Assembly: GCA_905233895.1 (NCBI GenBank)
Contig: CAJOFL010000016.1
Coordinates: forward strand, 1 to 64,000
Reading direction: 5' to 3'
Origin: an uncultured Bacteroidales bacterium
Lineage (GTDB): Bacteria > Bacteroidota > Bacteroidia > Bacteroidales > P3
DNA length: 64,000 nucleotides
Shown here: positions 1 to 7,286 of the stretch, piece by piece
How positions within the stretch are numbered: position 1 is the stretch's first letter
Layout: every line of letters starts with the position of its first letter
Made by a program: the position numbers and the translations under genes
Notes under the pieces: model-generated
What the model saw: the letters and a program-made list of their open reading frames with translations, nothing else
What the model was told of the DNA's origin: nothing
Databases searched by the model: none

Positions 1-1
1 G

Positions 2-127
2 GGCTGGGATGGCCGCCGTGCCGACGGCGTTCCCTGCATCCAGGGGGCCTACGTCTACCGCTACTGGCTCACCGCCACCGACGGACGCTTCGAGAGCGCC
101 ATCGGCTCAGTCACACTACTCCGATAA
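2..127 (+). CDS. C-terminus of a T9SS type B (gliding-motility C-terminal domain) secreted protein, partial
   Basis: Open from the window edge in the frame starting at base 2, ending with TAA at 125-127. The 41 residues include WDGRRADGVPCIQGAYVYRY and end in VTLLR. This is the usual ending of the gliding-motility-associated (CHU_C, type B) sorting domain, where a WDG turn is followed by a GxYVYRxxx strand and a final G(T/S)VTLxR strand. The family is exported by T9SS and attached at, or released from, the cell surface. The rest of the gene lies outside the window, so its function is unknown. It converges on the minus-strand gene ending at 153. Confidence 0.75.
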   Translation, partial: GWDGRRADGVPCIQGAYVYRYWLTATDGRFESAIGSVTLLR

Positions 128-152
128 AAAGAATTCCACCTCGAAGGCGAGC

Positions 153-1409
153 CTACTCCACCTGCAGCATCCGCGAAGCGGTGCCTTTCGGCGTGGTGAT
201 GCGGACTACATACGACCCCGCCGGCAGGCGGCTGATGTCGATTGAGTGTGTTGTGCTCAGTGTTGAGTGTTCAGTTACTTTGCGGCCGGCCATGTCGATA
301 ATCTCGATGGTGGCCTCGCCCTCGATGCCGCCAATGGTCACCGTGCCGCTGGCAGGGTTGGGGGTGAGCGTGAAGTCTGGAACAGTGAGAGTTGGGTTGA
401 TACCATTAGAGGAGTTGCCGTAGCTGAAGCCGTCGCTCCAGTCAGACCACGAGTGGCCGTTGATATCGTCGCAGCGTGAGCGTACACGCACGGTGTAGTG
501 CTGGCCGGGGGCCAGGCCGCAGTACTCCCAGTGGTTTGTGTCGGTCGGCTGCACTATCTCGCTGCCGTCTGGCATGGAGAGGGATACCGTCCACGACGAC
601 TGCAGTTCAGGCCGCTCCCAGTCGGCCGTCAGGCACCCGTCCGTGCCTACCACCACCGTCACCGAATCCACTGGCTCACACGGAAGTTTCAGTATGGCGA
701 AAAGAACTGGAACAAATCTGCTTGTCCTTATGGGAGACCAAATGCTATCAACCCTTACACGGAATGGATTCGCAAAGTGATATGGCTCGCCATGTGTTTC
801 GTACATGTATGCAGGAAGGTGCCCCATGCATGTGCTTGTTTCTGGGTAGAATCCGATATAATATGTTCCATCGAGAACAACCTCCTTGCCGAAGAATTCA
901 TAATATAGGTATGTGAATGCGAAGTTAGTAGGATCCACTCCGGGAGCAATAGGTTCCAATCCTGGGAAAAAGAAATGATGGGCATTGGTGTCTACATAGA
1001 CAGAATCCCAATAATAAGTGTCAAACGTACCCCTGACCGATGCAAGTTCTTCCATTGTAGAGTCGTATAGACTGACTTTTTTAGTCAAATTATATCCATA
1101 TGATTGATAACCTATTGCCAATCCAATCGCGGTTATGGGGGTGTCTGTGTGTTGATACAAGGCGTATTCGCACTCACGTCCACCCAGGGAATTAATGTAA
1201 TTAATCCACCAAGATTGGTCGTCTCCAGAATGAGCAGCGGCCCCAGCTTGACCTATGTAAATGCTGCAATACCCGGAACCATCATGTAGTACTCCCGTTT
1301 CTGGCCAATTGTAATTGTAAAGGAATGGATTTTTGCCGATGGTGTCATACTGTGCATGGACTAATCCGAAAAAAACAATCGCTGTAAATAATGCTAGTAT
1401 CTTTTTTAT
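153..1409 (-). CDS. T9SS type A sorting-domain protein with FN3 domain; no ATG start, apparent ATA
   Basis: The first in-frame ATG is at 1160, but the frame stays open and protein-like upstream. It reads a clean signal peptide (KKILALFTAIVFFGLVHAQ) beginning at an ATA codon at 1409-1407. No ATG, GTG or TTG lies between the in-frame stop upstream and this point. A well-formed promoter lies about 65 bp further upstream. From ATA the protein has 418 residues. The N-terminal 235 or so residues are an unrecognised domain. A fibronectin type III-like domain follows (DSVTVVVGTDGCLTADWERP), then a type A sorting domain (FTLTPNPASGTVTI … ISRLPAGSYVVRI … MLQVE). It may start at ATA, start internally at 1160 without a signal peptide, or be inactivated by an ATG-to-ATA change. 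The N-terminal part is visibly more AT-rich than the C-terminal part. Confidence 0.7.
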   Translation of the reverse strand: MKKILALFTAIVFFGLVHAQYDTIGKNPFLYNYNWPETGVLHDGSGYCSIYIGQAGAAAHSGDDQSWWINYINSLGGRECEYALYQHTDTPITAIGLAIGYQSYGYNLTKKVSLYDSTMEELASVRGTFDTYYWDSVYVDTNAHHFFFPGLEPIAPGVDPTNFAFTYLYYEFFGKEVVLDGTYYIGFYPETSTCMGHLPAYMYETHGEPYHFANPFRVRVDSIWSPIRTSRFVPVLFAILKLPCEPVDSVTVVVGTDGCLTADWERPELQSSWTVSLSMPDGSEIVQPTDTNHWEYCGLAPGQHYTVRVRSRCDDINGHSWSDWSDGFSYGNSSNGINPTLTVPDFTLTPNPASGTVTIGGIEGEATIEIIDMAGRKVTEHSTLSTTHSIDISRLPAGSYVVRITTPKGTASRMLQVE

Positions 1410-1473
1410 ATTATTTGTTCTTGATGGTTGATGTTCAGATTATTCCAATTATTTAGACGGGTGCTTTATCAAT

Positions 1474-1506
1474 GCAAACATACTAATTCCCGAGATATAA
1501 TGCAAA
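1474..1506 (-). promoter_or_regulatory. Bacteroidetes-type promoter for the T9SS gene ending at 153
   Basis: On the minus strand there is a TATGTTTG box (1481-1474), matching TAnnTTTG, with a TTTG element at 1506-1503 about 21 bp upstream. Transcription would begin near 1467, leaving a leader of about 58 bases before the ATA codon. Confidence 0.6.
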
Positions 1507-1541
1507 TTTGATTTTTTGAATGGTCGGTGGAGGTACAAAGT

Positions 1542-1732
1542 AGGCGTTGATCAGGCGTTGGTCAGGCGTTGATCAGGCGAAGGTGGGGTAAACGAATTGA
1601 GAATTAGGGCGTTATAACGCTGTTTTTAAAAACTCGTTAAGATTTGTTAACAAAAAAGTGTTAAGAAATCTTAAATTTAAGACACCTTCGAATGTCGGGG
1701 CGGCGGATATATTTTATATTAAAATGACAGTG
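1542..1732 (+). repeat. Dispersed intergenic repeat, copy 1 (AGGCGTTGATC element, long form)
   Basis: Begins with three tandem units of AGGCGTTG(A/G)TC, then AGGCGAAGGTGGGGT, then about 140 bp of AT-rich sequence. The AT-rich part holds a perfect 12-bp palindrome GCGTTATAACGC (1609-1620) and a dyad around TCTTAAATTTAAGA. The first 119 bp differ from copy 2 (18492 onward) at about two positions and the rest is roughly 80% alike. No coding potential is seen. It lies between the T9SS gene promoter and the DUF1573 gene, and fills most of the 450-bp gap. Confidence 0.85.
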
Positions 1733-1814
1733 GAACGAGGTTCCGATGTGTCTTAAAAAAAATTAAAATTCACTGGATGCAATATTTTTTTCTTTCCATG
1801 TACTAAAAAATTAG

Positions 1815-1822
1815 TAATTTTG
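1815..1822 (+). promoter_or_regulatory. -7 box of the DUF1573 gene promoter
   Basis: TAATTTTG matches the TAnnTTTG consensus and is followed by the GCAG start-site context seen at several other promoters here. The -33 region is only a T-rich run. Distance to the ATG at 1861 is 38 bases. Confidence 0.6.
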
Positions 1823-1860
1823 CAGCCCGATTTGAATGTCAAACTTAAAACAACAATAAC

Positions 1861-2394
1861 ATGAAAAAGCTAGCATTAATCTGCCTGTTCGCCCTTATGG
1901 GTACCATTGCAGGCGCACAGAATGTGCAGACCCAGGAGACTCCCGCCAACGGCGCAAAAATCCGTTTCGAGGAGATGGAACACCAGTACGGCACCATCGC
2001 CAAGGGTAGCGACGGCAACTGCGAGTTCAAGTTCTGGAACGACGGCAACGAGCCCCTTATCCTTCAGAATGTCAAGGCCTCGTGCGGTTGCACCACCCCC
2101 AGCTACACCCAGAAGCCCGTCATGCCCGGCCAGAGCGGCGTCATCTCGGTTCACTACAACACCAACAACGTGGGCGGTTTCTCGAAGACCGTCACCGTTA
2201 CCAGCAATGCCGTTGACAATCCGCGCGTTGTGCTCCGCATCAAGGGTAATGTGAAGGCTGAGGCCGCCCCGACTCAGACCGCTCCCCAGGCCGACAAGCC
2301 CCAGATGAAGCCCGTCGACCCCAAGATGCGTGTCGACACGAAGGAGGTGAAATCCGTCGACGCCAGTGTCGAAGGCCCCAAACCGCTGAAATAA
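1861..2394 (+). CDS. DUF1573 domain-containing exported protein
   Basis: 177 residues with a signal peptide (MKKLALICLFALMGTIAGAQ), so exported to the periplasm or beyond. The core matches the DUF1573 family: F(K)FWNDGNEPLILQNVKASCGCTTP, then a PGQSGVISVHYNT strand and a KTVTVTSNAVDNPRVVLRIKGNV strand. This is an immunoglobulin/ASPM-SPD-2-like β-sandwich with the family's conserved CGC(T) motif. The tail (residues 135-177) is rich in Ala, Pro and Lys and is probably disordered. Its role is unknown, as for the family in general. It has its own TAnnTTTG promoter, and the next gene (aminotransferase) begins 25 bases after the stop, so the two may be co-transcribed. Confidence 0.88.
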   Translation: MKKLALICLFALMGTIAGAQNVQTQETPANGAKIRFEEMEHQYGTIAKGSDGNCEFKFWNDGNEPLILQNVKASCGCTTPSYTQKPVMPGQSGVISVHYNTNNVGGFSKTVTVTSNAVDNPRVVLRIKGNVKAEAAPTQTAPQADKPQMKPVDPKMRVDTKEVKSVDASVEGPKPLK

Positions 2395-2418
2395 ATCCCC
2401 ATTCAACATTAAATAGAG

Positions 2419-3633
2419 ATGCCTCATATTTCGAATAAAGGACTGGAATTGCCGCAGTCGGCAATCCGTAAACTCGTTCCCTTCGCCGACGCCGCCAAGG
2501 AGCGCGGAGTGCATGTGTACCACCTCAATATCGGCCAGCCCGATATCGAGACCCCTAAGGGTGCCCTCAAGGCCCTTGCCGAGAAGGCCTGCACACTGCC
2601 CGATACCAAGGGTGTGCTGGAATACAGCCACTCCGCCGGTATCATGAGTTACCGCCGTGCCCTGTGCAACTACTACCATCGTCACGGTATCGACGTGACA
2701 CCGAACCAGATTATCGTCACCACCGGCGGCAGCGAGGCCCTGCAGATGGCCTTCACCGTTTGCCTCAACCCGGGCGACGAAATCATCATCCCCGAGCCTT
2801 ACTACACGAATTACAATACCTTCGCCAAACTCTGCGACGCCAAGATTGTCACCATCCCCAGCGACATCAAGACCGGTTTCGCCCTGCCTCCCATCGAGGA
2901 CTTTGAGAAGGTGATCACCCCGCGTACCCGCGCCATCATGATTTGCAACCCCAACAACCCCACAGGTTACCTCTATACCAAGGAGGAATTGCTGAAGGTT
3001 GCCGGCTTGGTGAAGAAGTACGACCTCTACCTGTTCGCCGACGAGGTGTATCGCGAGTTCTGCTACGACGGTCATGAGCACTTCAGTGTCATGCAGCTCG
3101 AGGGTTTGGAGCGCAACGTTATCCTGTTCGACTCTGTATCGAAGCGCTACAGTGCCTGCGGTGCCCGTGTGGGCTGTTTGGTGACCCGCAACAGCGATGT
3201 CTATGGCTACGCTATGCGTCTGGCCCAGGCCCGTCTCTCGCCCCCGTCGTTCGGCCAGATTTTCGGCGAGGCCGCCGTCGACACCCCGCAGGAGTATTTC
3301 GACAAGGTGCAGGCCGAGTATGTTGCCCGTCGCAATGTCATCGTCGAGGGTATCAACAAGATTCCTGGCTGCTTCTGCCCGATGCCCAAGGGTGCCTTCT
3401 ATACTGTGATTGACCTGCCGATTGACGATAGCGACCGCTTCTGCCAGTGGCTGCTTACCGACTTCCAGTATAATGGTGCCACCGTGATGCTGGCTCCCGC
3501 CACCGGCTTCTATGCCGATCCCGAGAAGGGCCGCCATCAGGCACGTATCACCTACTGCATCTGCATCGACGACCTCAAGGCCGCCATCAAGTGCCTGGAG
3601 GAGGCTCTTAAAGTTTATCCGGGCCGGAAATGA
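2419..3633 (+). CDS. Pyridoxal-phosphate-dependent aminotransferase, class I/II (aspartate-aminotransferase-like)
   Basis: 404 residues, full length for fold-type I aminotransferases. Visible landmarks are the substrate-side NIGQPDIETP motif near residue 40, the TTGGSEALQMA phosphate-binding segment near 103, the NPNNPTG motif (Asn contacting PLP) near 178, DEVY near 210, and the Schiff-base lysine in DSVSKRYSACGARVG near 240. It transfers an amino group between an amino acid and a 2-oxoacid in the cytoplasm. Aspartate or aromatic substrates are both possible, and the substrate cannot be set from sequence alone. The following gene starts inside its last codons (ATGA overlap), implying translational coupling. 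Confidence 0.88.
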   Translation: MPHISNKGLELPQSAIRKLVPFADAAKERGVHVYHLNIGQPDIETPKGALKALAEKACTLPDTKGVLEYSHSAGIMSYRRALCNYYHRHGIDVTPNQIIVTTGGSEALQMAFTVCLNPGDEIIIPEPYYTNYNTFAKLCDAKIVTIPSDIKTGFALPPIEDFEKVITPRTRAIMICNPNNPTGYLYTKEELLKVAGLVKKYDLYLFADEVYREFCYDGHEHFSVMQLEGLERNVILFDSVSKRYSACGARVGCLVTRNSDVYGYAMRLAQARLSPPSFGQIFGEAAVDTPQEYFDKVQAEYVARRNVIVEGINKIPGCFCPMPKGAFYTVIDLPIDDSDRFCQWLLTDFQYNGATVMLAPATGFYADPEKGRHQARITYCICIDDLKAAIKCLEEALKVYPGRK

Positions 3634-4082
3634 CCCGCGAAGAACGTCGCCAAGAAGTGATATGCTCCTGCATCGAACAGCAGGAGCATATCGCGTCTAT
3701 TGCCAAGCAGGAGATGGACTCGGCACAGCAGCAGAGCAACGACTACGGTGCCAATGTGGACCGTTACGACTCCTACCGCACCAAGATGCTCCGCTCGCGC
3801 GACATGTATGCCCGTCAGTACAGCAATGCCTTGGCCGGCATTCGCGCCTTGAAGGAATTGTTGAAGATGCCTCCGTTCGACGTGGCGGAACACGGCGCCT
3901 GCGTGGTTACCGACTCCAGTCGCTTCCTGCTGGTCATCGGCGCGGGCAAGTTCATGGTTGGGAAGGAGGTGTTCTTCGCCATCTCGGCCCAGACACCCAT
4001 CTTTGCGGCCCTCAAAGGGAAACGGGAGGGTGACAGCATCGTCTTCAACGGCCAAAGCCAGAAGATAAAGGAGATTTTCTGA
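3630..4082 (+). CDS. Small protein with GreA/GreB C-terminal-like domain
   Basis: 150 residues, overlapping the aminotransferase stop by 4 bases. The N-terminal half is helical and Gln/Glu/Arg-rich with a likely coiled coil (residues 1-75). The C-terminal half is β-rich and ends ISAQTPIFAALKGKREGDSI followed by VFNGQSQKIKEIF. That resembles the transcript-cleavage factor C-terminal pattern (SPLGxALLGKxxGDxV … I). The resemblance suggests an RNA-polymerase secondary-channel factor, but the acidic tip of true Gre factors is not evident. Proteins of this type in Bacteroidetes are often mis-named 3-oxoacyl-ACP synthase. Function is inferred and uncertain. Confidence 0.6.
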   Translation: MTREERRQEVICSCIEQQEHIASIAKQEMDSAQQQSNDYGANVDRYDSYRTKMLRSRDMYARQYSNALAGIRALKELLKMPPFDVAEHGACVVTDSSRFLLVIGAGKFMVGKEVFFAISAQTPIFAALKGKREGDSIVFNGQSQKIKEIF

Positions 4083-4160
4083 AGAAATTATAACCACGAT
4101 GTAGACTTTTGCCGAAATAGTGGTTATTTGTATAGTGTAATTAGTAAAAAAAATCCAGAA

Positions 4161-7151
4161 ATGAAGAAGATAATCGTATTGATTCTTGCCGCACTCCCGT
4201 TGATGGCGATTGGGCAGGATGCTGCGAAGTTGCAGAAGAAGGCCGCCGCCGGCGATACGAAGGCGATGATTGACCTGGCCGCCTGCTATGAGGCTGGCCA
4301 CGGTGTGGCCGTCGACTCGGCCAAGGCCCTCGAGCTTTACAGGAAAGCCGCCCAGGCTGGCGATGCCGATGCCAAGTCGGCGTTGAGCTACTATCACCTG
4401 TGGTACAGCGGTATTCCGCGCGACGAGGCTACTGCCCTGCGACTGACGCAGGAGTCGGCTGCTGCCGGTTCGGCCCGCGGTATGGCTCGGTTGGCCATCC
4501 ACTATCAGGACGCCATCGGTGTGTCGCGCAACTACCGTAAGGCCATCGACCTGCTGGAGCAGGCTGCCGCCCGTGGCTCGCAGGCCGCCTATGCCCGTCT
4601 GGCTTGGGGCTACCTCTATGGCGACGATAGTATCGACTACGACCCTCAGCGCGCCTTGCCGTATATCAAGAAGATGGATGAGACGTGCTCCTCGTCGAAG
4701 TTTGCCGCCATGGCAGCCTATTACAGCATGAATAATGACCTGAAGAATGCATGGAAGTGGCTGCAGAAGGGTATTGCCGTCGACAACCAGCGCGCCGCCT
4801 TGAATGCCGTCCGCTACCGCTTCTATGGGGTGGGCTGCGACGAGGACGAGCGTGGTGCCTTCGCCGACCTGGAAGCCCTGAAGGCCAAGTATGGCGCCGG
4901 CAACCACGATATTCTGATGACCGAGTCGGAACTCCGTGCGTCGGCTACCGACAGCACCCTGCGCGACAAGGCTCTCGCCCTCGAGCTTATGCTCCGTGTG
5001 GGCGACGCTCCGTATTATTATAACTACAACGAGGTGGCTACTTCGTATATCTTCGGCACCGTCACTGATGTGGATACTGCCAAGGCCGAGTACTATTGGC
5101 GCAAGGGTATCGCCAAGGGCGACACCAAGAGCATGACCCAGTTGGCCATCCTCAAGCTCAACCAGGGTCAGCCCGACTCGGCACTCTATTACGCCATGAT
5201 GGCCTATGAGCGTCAGGACGACGACGTGTGCAACTTCCTTGGCCGCTGCTATGTGTTTGGCAAGTTCGACGGTGTCGAGAACCATGCGCTGGCCAAGCGC
5301 TATTTCCTCGAGTCGGCCCGCCGCGGCAACCCTGCCGACTTGGTTGATGCTGGCAAGATATGCCTCTGGAACGGCGACACAACCGAAGCCTTCCGTATCT
5401 TCGACCGCGCCATAGAGTTGGGTTATACTGACGCTTACGTTAACAAGGCCTACACCTACCTCGAGAGCGATGTCCGCAAGCCGGGCATGGCCCTCCTCGA
5501 GAAAGGCGCCAAGGCTGGGTCGCGCGAGTGCCTCGTGAGCCTCGGCGACGAATATACTGAGATGGGAAACTACAAGAAGGCCGCCTCCTATTACGAGAAG
5601 AGCGGTCTGCCCGAGGGCGACTACAAGCTGGGCCGCATGTGGCTCTACGGTGCCATAGGCGAGCAGAGCCCGGCCGACATGGAACGCGGCACCGCCCTGT
5701 TGCGCAAGGCTATGGGCGGTGGCAACGATGACGCCGCCATGCTCCTGGCTCTGGCCTATATGGAAGGTGCCGGTGTGCCCGAGCGCCCCGACAGCGCCCG
5801 TATCATCTACCAGCAGCTTTCCGATGCCGGCAACAGCGAGGCGATGATAAAACTGGCATCATACTATGACGACCTCCACGACACGGTGGCCGCCATCGAT
5901 GTGCTGCGTCGCGGCGCCGAAGCCGGCAATGTCGTGGCCATGCTTACCTACGGCGAGAAACTAATCGAGGGTGAGTATCTGCCCGCCGATACCGCTCGCG
6001 GATTGGACTACTACCATCGCGCCGCCGCTATGGAGCCCGACCACTTCGGTGTGCAGATTGCCATGGCGCAGGTCTACCTGCAGGGTCTCGGCACCGCCGT
6101 CGACACCGCCGCCGCCATGCCATACCTGCGCAATGCCGCCGCTCGCGAGAGCGGCTGGGCCCTTGCCGAAATTGGCGACATGCACTACTACGGTCGTGGC
6201 GGCTTGCCCGAGGATTCGGACAGCGCCATGTACTACTACTACGCCGCCTCGCATGAGGATAACCCGCGCGGCGACTATATGATGGGTGTCTACCAGGAGG
6301 CCCGCGGCAACTATGAAGGTGCCCTCAGCTACTATGCCTCCGCCGCCCGAAACGGCAACCACGACGCATATATTGAGGTTGCCCGCGCCCTCCAGAACGG
6401 CAACGCCGTCGACGCCAATCCCGAGCAGGCCTTCAATATGGCCCAGCAGGCCGCCGAGCAGTGGCAGCATCCTGATGCCTATATGATGCTCGGATATGCC
6501 TACCTCAACGGACTCGGCTGCGAGACCGACACGGTGCTCGCCGAGCGCTACACCCGTAAGGCCGCCGAGTTGGGTTCGTCGCAGGGCATGATGAACCTCG
6601 CCGCCATGTACAACTCCGGTGTCGGTGTGGAACAGGATTCGACGCAGGTGCTCTACTGGTATGAGCGCGCCGTCGAGAACGGCTCGGTCACCGCCATGCG
6701 CCGCCTGGCCAACTCCTACCGCGAAGGCAGTGGGGTGCCCAAGGATCCCAAGCGCGCCGCCGAACTCTACCAGATGGCAGCCGACCGTGGCAACCTCGAC
6801 GCCATGTGCCGCCTCGGCCTCTGCTATGAGGAGGGCGAGGGAGTGGTGCTCAACTCCCGCAAGGCCTTCAATCTCTATAGCCAGGCCGCTGAACGCGGCT
6901 CGGCATGGGGCATGCGTCTGGTGGGCTACTGCTACGCCCAGGGTATCTACGTCAAGGAGGATGACGAGCAGGCCGCCAAGTGGTTCCTCCAGGCCGCCGA
7001 GAACGGCGACGTACAGAGCTGCTACATTATCGGCATGTTCTACAGCGATGGTACCGGCGTGAAGAAGAACAAGAAAGAGGCCAAGCGCTGGCTCACCCTT
7101 GCCGCCGAGAACGGCCACCAGGGTGCCGCCGAAGCCCTGCAGAAACTCTGA
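4161..7151 (+). CDS. Exported Sel1-like repeat (SLR/TPR) protein
   Basis: Start placed at ATG 4161, where the protein begins with a signal peptide (MKKIIVLILAALPLMAIGQ). The longer frame from a TTG at 4128 would put eleven extra residues before it. The 996-residue protein is almost entirely about two dozen Sel1-like repeats of 35-38 residues with the pattern A…Y..G.GV..D...A...Y..AA..G...A. Examples are YEAGHGVAVDSAKALELYRK at the N-terminus and GTGVKKNKKEAKRWLTLAAE at the C-terminus. Such α/α solenoids scaffold protein-protein contacts; the partner here is unknown. No enzymatic domain is seen. A strong intrinsic terminator follows 33 bases after the stop. Confidence 0.88.
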   Translation: MKKIIVLILAALPLMAIGQDAAKLQKKAAAGDTKAMIDLAACYEAGHGVAVDSAKALELYRKAAQAGDADAKSALSYYHLWYSGIPRDEATALRLTQESAAAGSARGMARLAIHYQDAIGVSRNYRKAIDLLEQAAARGSQAAYARLAWGYLYGDDSIDYDPQRALPYIKKMDETCSSSKFAAMAAYYSMNNDLKNAWKWLQKGIAVDNQRAALNAVRYRFYGVGCDEDERGAFADLEALKAKYGAGNHDILMTESELRASATDSTLRDKALALELMLRVGDAPYYYNYNEVATSYIFGTVTDVDTAKAEYYWRKGIAKGDTKSMTQLAILKLNQGQPDSALYYAMMAYERQDDDVCNFLGRCYVFGKFDGVENHALAKRYFLESARRGNPADLVDAGKICLWNGDTTEAFRIFDRAIELGYTDAYVNKAYTYLESDVRKPGMALLEKGAKAGSRECLVSLGDEYTEMGNYKKAASYYEKSGLPEGDYKLGRMWLYGAIGEQSPADMERGTALLRKAMGGGNDDAAMLLALAYMEGAGVPERPDSARIIYQQLSDAGNSEAMIKLASYYDDLHDTVAAIDVLRRGAEAGNVVAMLTYGEKLIEGEYLPADTARGLDYYHRAAAMEPDHFGVQIAMAQVYLQGLGTAVDTAAAMPYLRNAAARESGWALAEIGDMHYYGRGGLPEDSDSAMYYYYAASHEDNPRGDYMMGVYQEARGNYEGALSYYASAARNGNHDAYIEVARALQNGNAVDANPEQAFNMAQQAAEQWQHPDAYMMLGYAYLNGLGCETDTVLAERYTRKAAELGSSQGMMNLAAMYNSGVGVEQDSTQVLYWYERAVENGSVTAMRRLANSYREGSGVPKDPKRAAELYQMAADRGNLDAMCRLGLCYEEGEGVVLNSRKAFNLYSQAAERGSAWGMRLVGYCYAQGIYVKEDDEQAAKWFLQAAENGDVQSCYIIGMFYSDGTGVKKNKKEAKRWLTLAAENGHQGAAEALQKL

Positions 7152-7184
7152 CTCGGGTTAAAGGGTTGAGATTTAAAGTTCAAG

Positions 7185-7222
7185 GCAGGCGCGTCGTTGC
7201 GACGCGCCTGCTTTTTTTTTTT
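7185..7222 (+). terminator. Intrinsic terminator after the Sel1-repeat gene
   Basis: Perfect 12-bp stem (GCAGGCGCGTCG / CGACGCGCCTGC) with a TTG loop, followed by eleven T residues. Confidence 0.92.
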
Positions 7223-7286
7223 CTTCCTCAATGTAACAATTCAGTGTTTCTTTGCGTCTATAATGGTAGAAAAAACACGATGCAAA

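Noticed and set aside
1542-1585. AGGCGTTGATC tandem units as a CRISPR array or plasmid-type iteron origin
   Set aside because: Units are contiguous 11-mers without spacers, only three per site, present at four unrelated loci, and no cas or rep gene is near.
1876-3537. Long minus-strand open frame (553 codons) opposite the DUF1573 and aminotransferase genes
   Set aside because: It is antisense to two clear genes and its translation is His/Gly/Val-rich with no domain; an effect of GC-rich codon usage.
7197-7286. Upstream start for the T9SS gene at 7287
   Set aside because: That stretch overlaps the terminator of the previous gene and would place a run of Phe before the real signal peptide.
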